Shown: one piece after another, positions 63,433-64,000 of the stretch
Layout: each line of letters opens with the position of its first letter
Numbering within the stretch: the stretch's first letter is position 1
The notes under the pieces: generated by a model
What the model was told of the DNA's origin: nothing
The model's database searches: none
Seen by the model: only the letters and a program-made list of their open reading frames with translations
Source: Pseudomonas sp. URIL14HWK12:I12
GTDB taxonomy: Bacteria > Pseudomonadota > Gammaproteobacteria > Pseudomonadales > Pseudomonadaceae
Assembly (NCBI RefSeq): GCF_003097135.1
Contig: NZ_QEQL01000007.1
Coordinates: 248,001 to 312,000 of the forward strand
Reading direction: 5' to 3'
Length of the DNA stretch: 64,000 nt
Program-made: the position numbers and the translations under genes

Positions 63433-63728
63433 GCAGCGAGCAGGCCCAGGGCACCTACGGCGATCCCGGCGGTGGTCAGTGGGTGCTCTTGAGCATAGTC
63501 GCGGGTTGCAATGCTGGTTTCGCGAGTTTTGACTTTCACTTCTTCGTACGCATCCGCCAGCAGGCTACGCGATTGCTTGAGCGCCGACTCTGCGCTTGCC
63601 TTGAGATTCTTGATGGTCTTGCGCGACTCATCGGTGGCGTCGTCCTTGAGGCCTTCGAGCGAGCGCAACAGGCTCTCGATCTCGGCTTCCATGCTTTGCA
63701 GCGATGCTTTACGTAGCGAATTGGCCAT
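63405..63728 (-). CDS. DUF883/ElaB-YqjD-type membrane-anchored protein
   Basis: A 107-residue protein with a long charged helix (SMEAEIESLLRSLEGLKDDA, then NLKASAESALKQSRSLLADA) and one C-terminal membrane helix (LTTAGIAVGALGLLAAYLLC). This is the layout of ElaB/YqjD proteins, some of which bind ribosomes at the membrane in stationary phase. The last 28 bases overlap trpI. Confidence 0.87.
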   Translation of the reverse strand: MANSLRKASLQSMEAEIESLLRSLEGLKDDATDESRKTIKNLKASAESALKQSRSLLADAYEEVKVKTRETSIATRDYAQEHPLTTAGIAVGALGLLAAYLLCKRSD

Positions 63729-63880
63729 GGGGTGTTCACTCCTGCGGGTGAGTTGCTGTGTAGAGGTGGGACTTCACCGCTTGGCGAAAGTGCGGTCGGG
63801 GTGAACTTTTGCTGCCGCTTCGCCCCTTAACAGGTATAAGCCACCAGCCGGTGGCGTACGCCCTGAACAGGAGCAAGGCC

Positions 63881-64000
63881 ATGTCTGATCATCACACCTA
63901 CAAAAAGACCGAGCTGGTAGGTTCTTCCACAACCAGTATCGAAGACGCCATCAACAATGCGTTGGCCGAAGCCAGCAAATCGCTCGATCTGATGGAGTGG
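63881..64000 (+). CDS. Dodecin, N-terminal part (cut by window edge)
   Basis: The 40 visible codons read MSDHHTYKKTELVGSSTTSI, then EDAINNALAEASKSLDLMEW, the start of a dodecin, the small dodecameric flavin-storage protein. The flavin-stacking Trp is the last visible residue. GGAGCAAGG lies just before the ATG. About 30 residues are missing at the window end. Confidence 0.88.
   Translation, partial: MSDHHTYKKTELVGSSTTSIEDAINNALAEASKSLDLMEW

Overview
The window is a GC-rich piece of a Pseudomonas chromosome, best matched to the P. putida group. It spans the replication origin. The order glmS-glmR-glmU-atpCDGAHFEBI-parB-parA-rsmG-mnmG / mnmE-yidC-yidD-rnpA-rpmH / oriC / dnaA-dnaN-recF-gyrB is the classical pseudomonad origin region. 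The block plsC-gmhB-glyS-glyQ / tag-lpxL / trkA-rsmB-fmt-def / lysM-dprA-tsaC / hemF-aroE / choX-betC / trpBA-trpI is the usual right-hand neighbourhood in P. putida. No tRNA, rRNA, CRISPR array or intact mobile element was seen.

Layout. Positions 1-1732 hold a cut-off LysR regulator divergent from a 14-TM drug-type exporter. Positions 1750-3183 are an AT-richer accessory pocket directly downstream of glmS, at the Tn7 attachment site. It holds an orphan SMI1/KNR4-type gene, a broken IS3-family transposase fragment and a pair of direct repeats close to the glmS stop. Positions 3184-18874 (minus strand) carry cell-wall precursor genes, the F1Fo ATP synthase operon, chromosome partition genes and tRNA/rRNA modification genes. 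Positions 18875-19284 are a non-coding AT-rich region with DnaA-box-like sites. Positions 19323-23241 (minus) are mnmE, yidC, yidD, rnpA and rpmH. Positions 23242-23792 are oriC. Positions 23793-29954 (plus) are dnaA, dnaN, recF and gyrB, with two parS-type palindromes inside recF. Transcription on both sides runs away from oriC.

Positions 30016-39662 are the second accessory block. A first cluster contains an MFS transporter, a LysR regulator, an RraA-type aldolase and a DUF1932 dehydrogenase. It looks like an uncharacterised catabolic unit, because two nearly identical bipartite operators lie before the transporter and between lysR and the aldolase gene. Next come an LprI-domain envelope protein, an Lrp-type regulator, and a LysR / GMC oxidoreductase / MHS-transporter cluster. 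From 39772 on, the core genome resumes: phospholipid and LPS assembly (plsC, gmhB, lpxL), glycyl-tRNA synthetase, potassium uptake control, translation initiation and maturation (fmt, def, rsmB, tsaC), DNA uptake/repair (dprA, tag), haem and aromatic synthesis (hemF, aroE), choline-O-sulfate use (choX-betC with its LysR gene) and the trpBA/trpI pair. The window ends inside a dodecin gene.

All family names are recognised by eye from the translated sequence and gene order; no database search was run.
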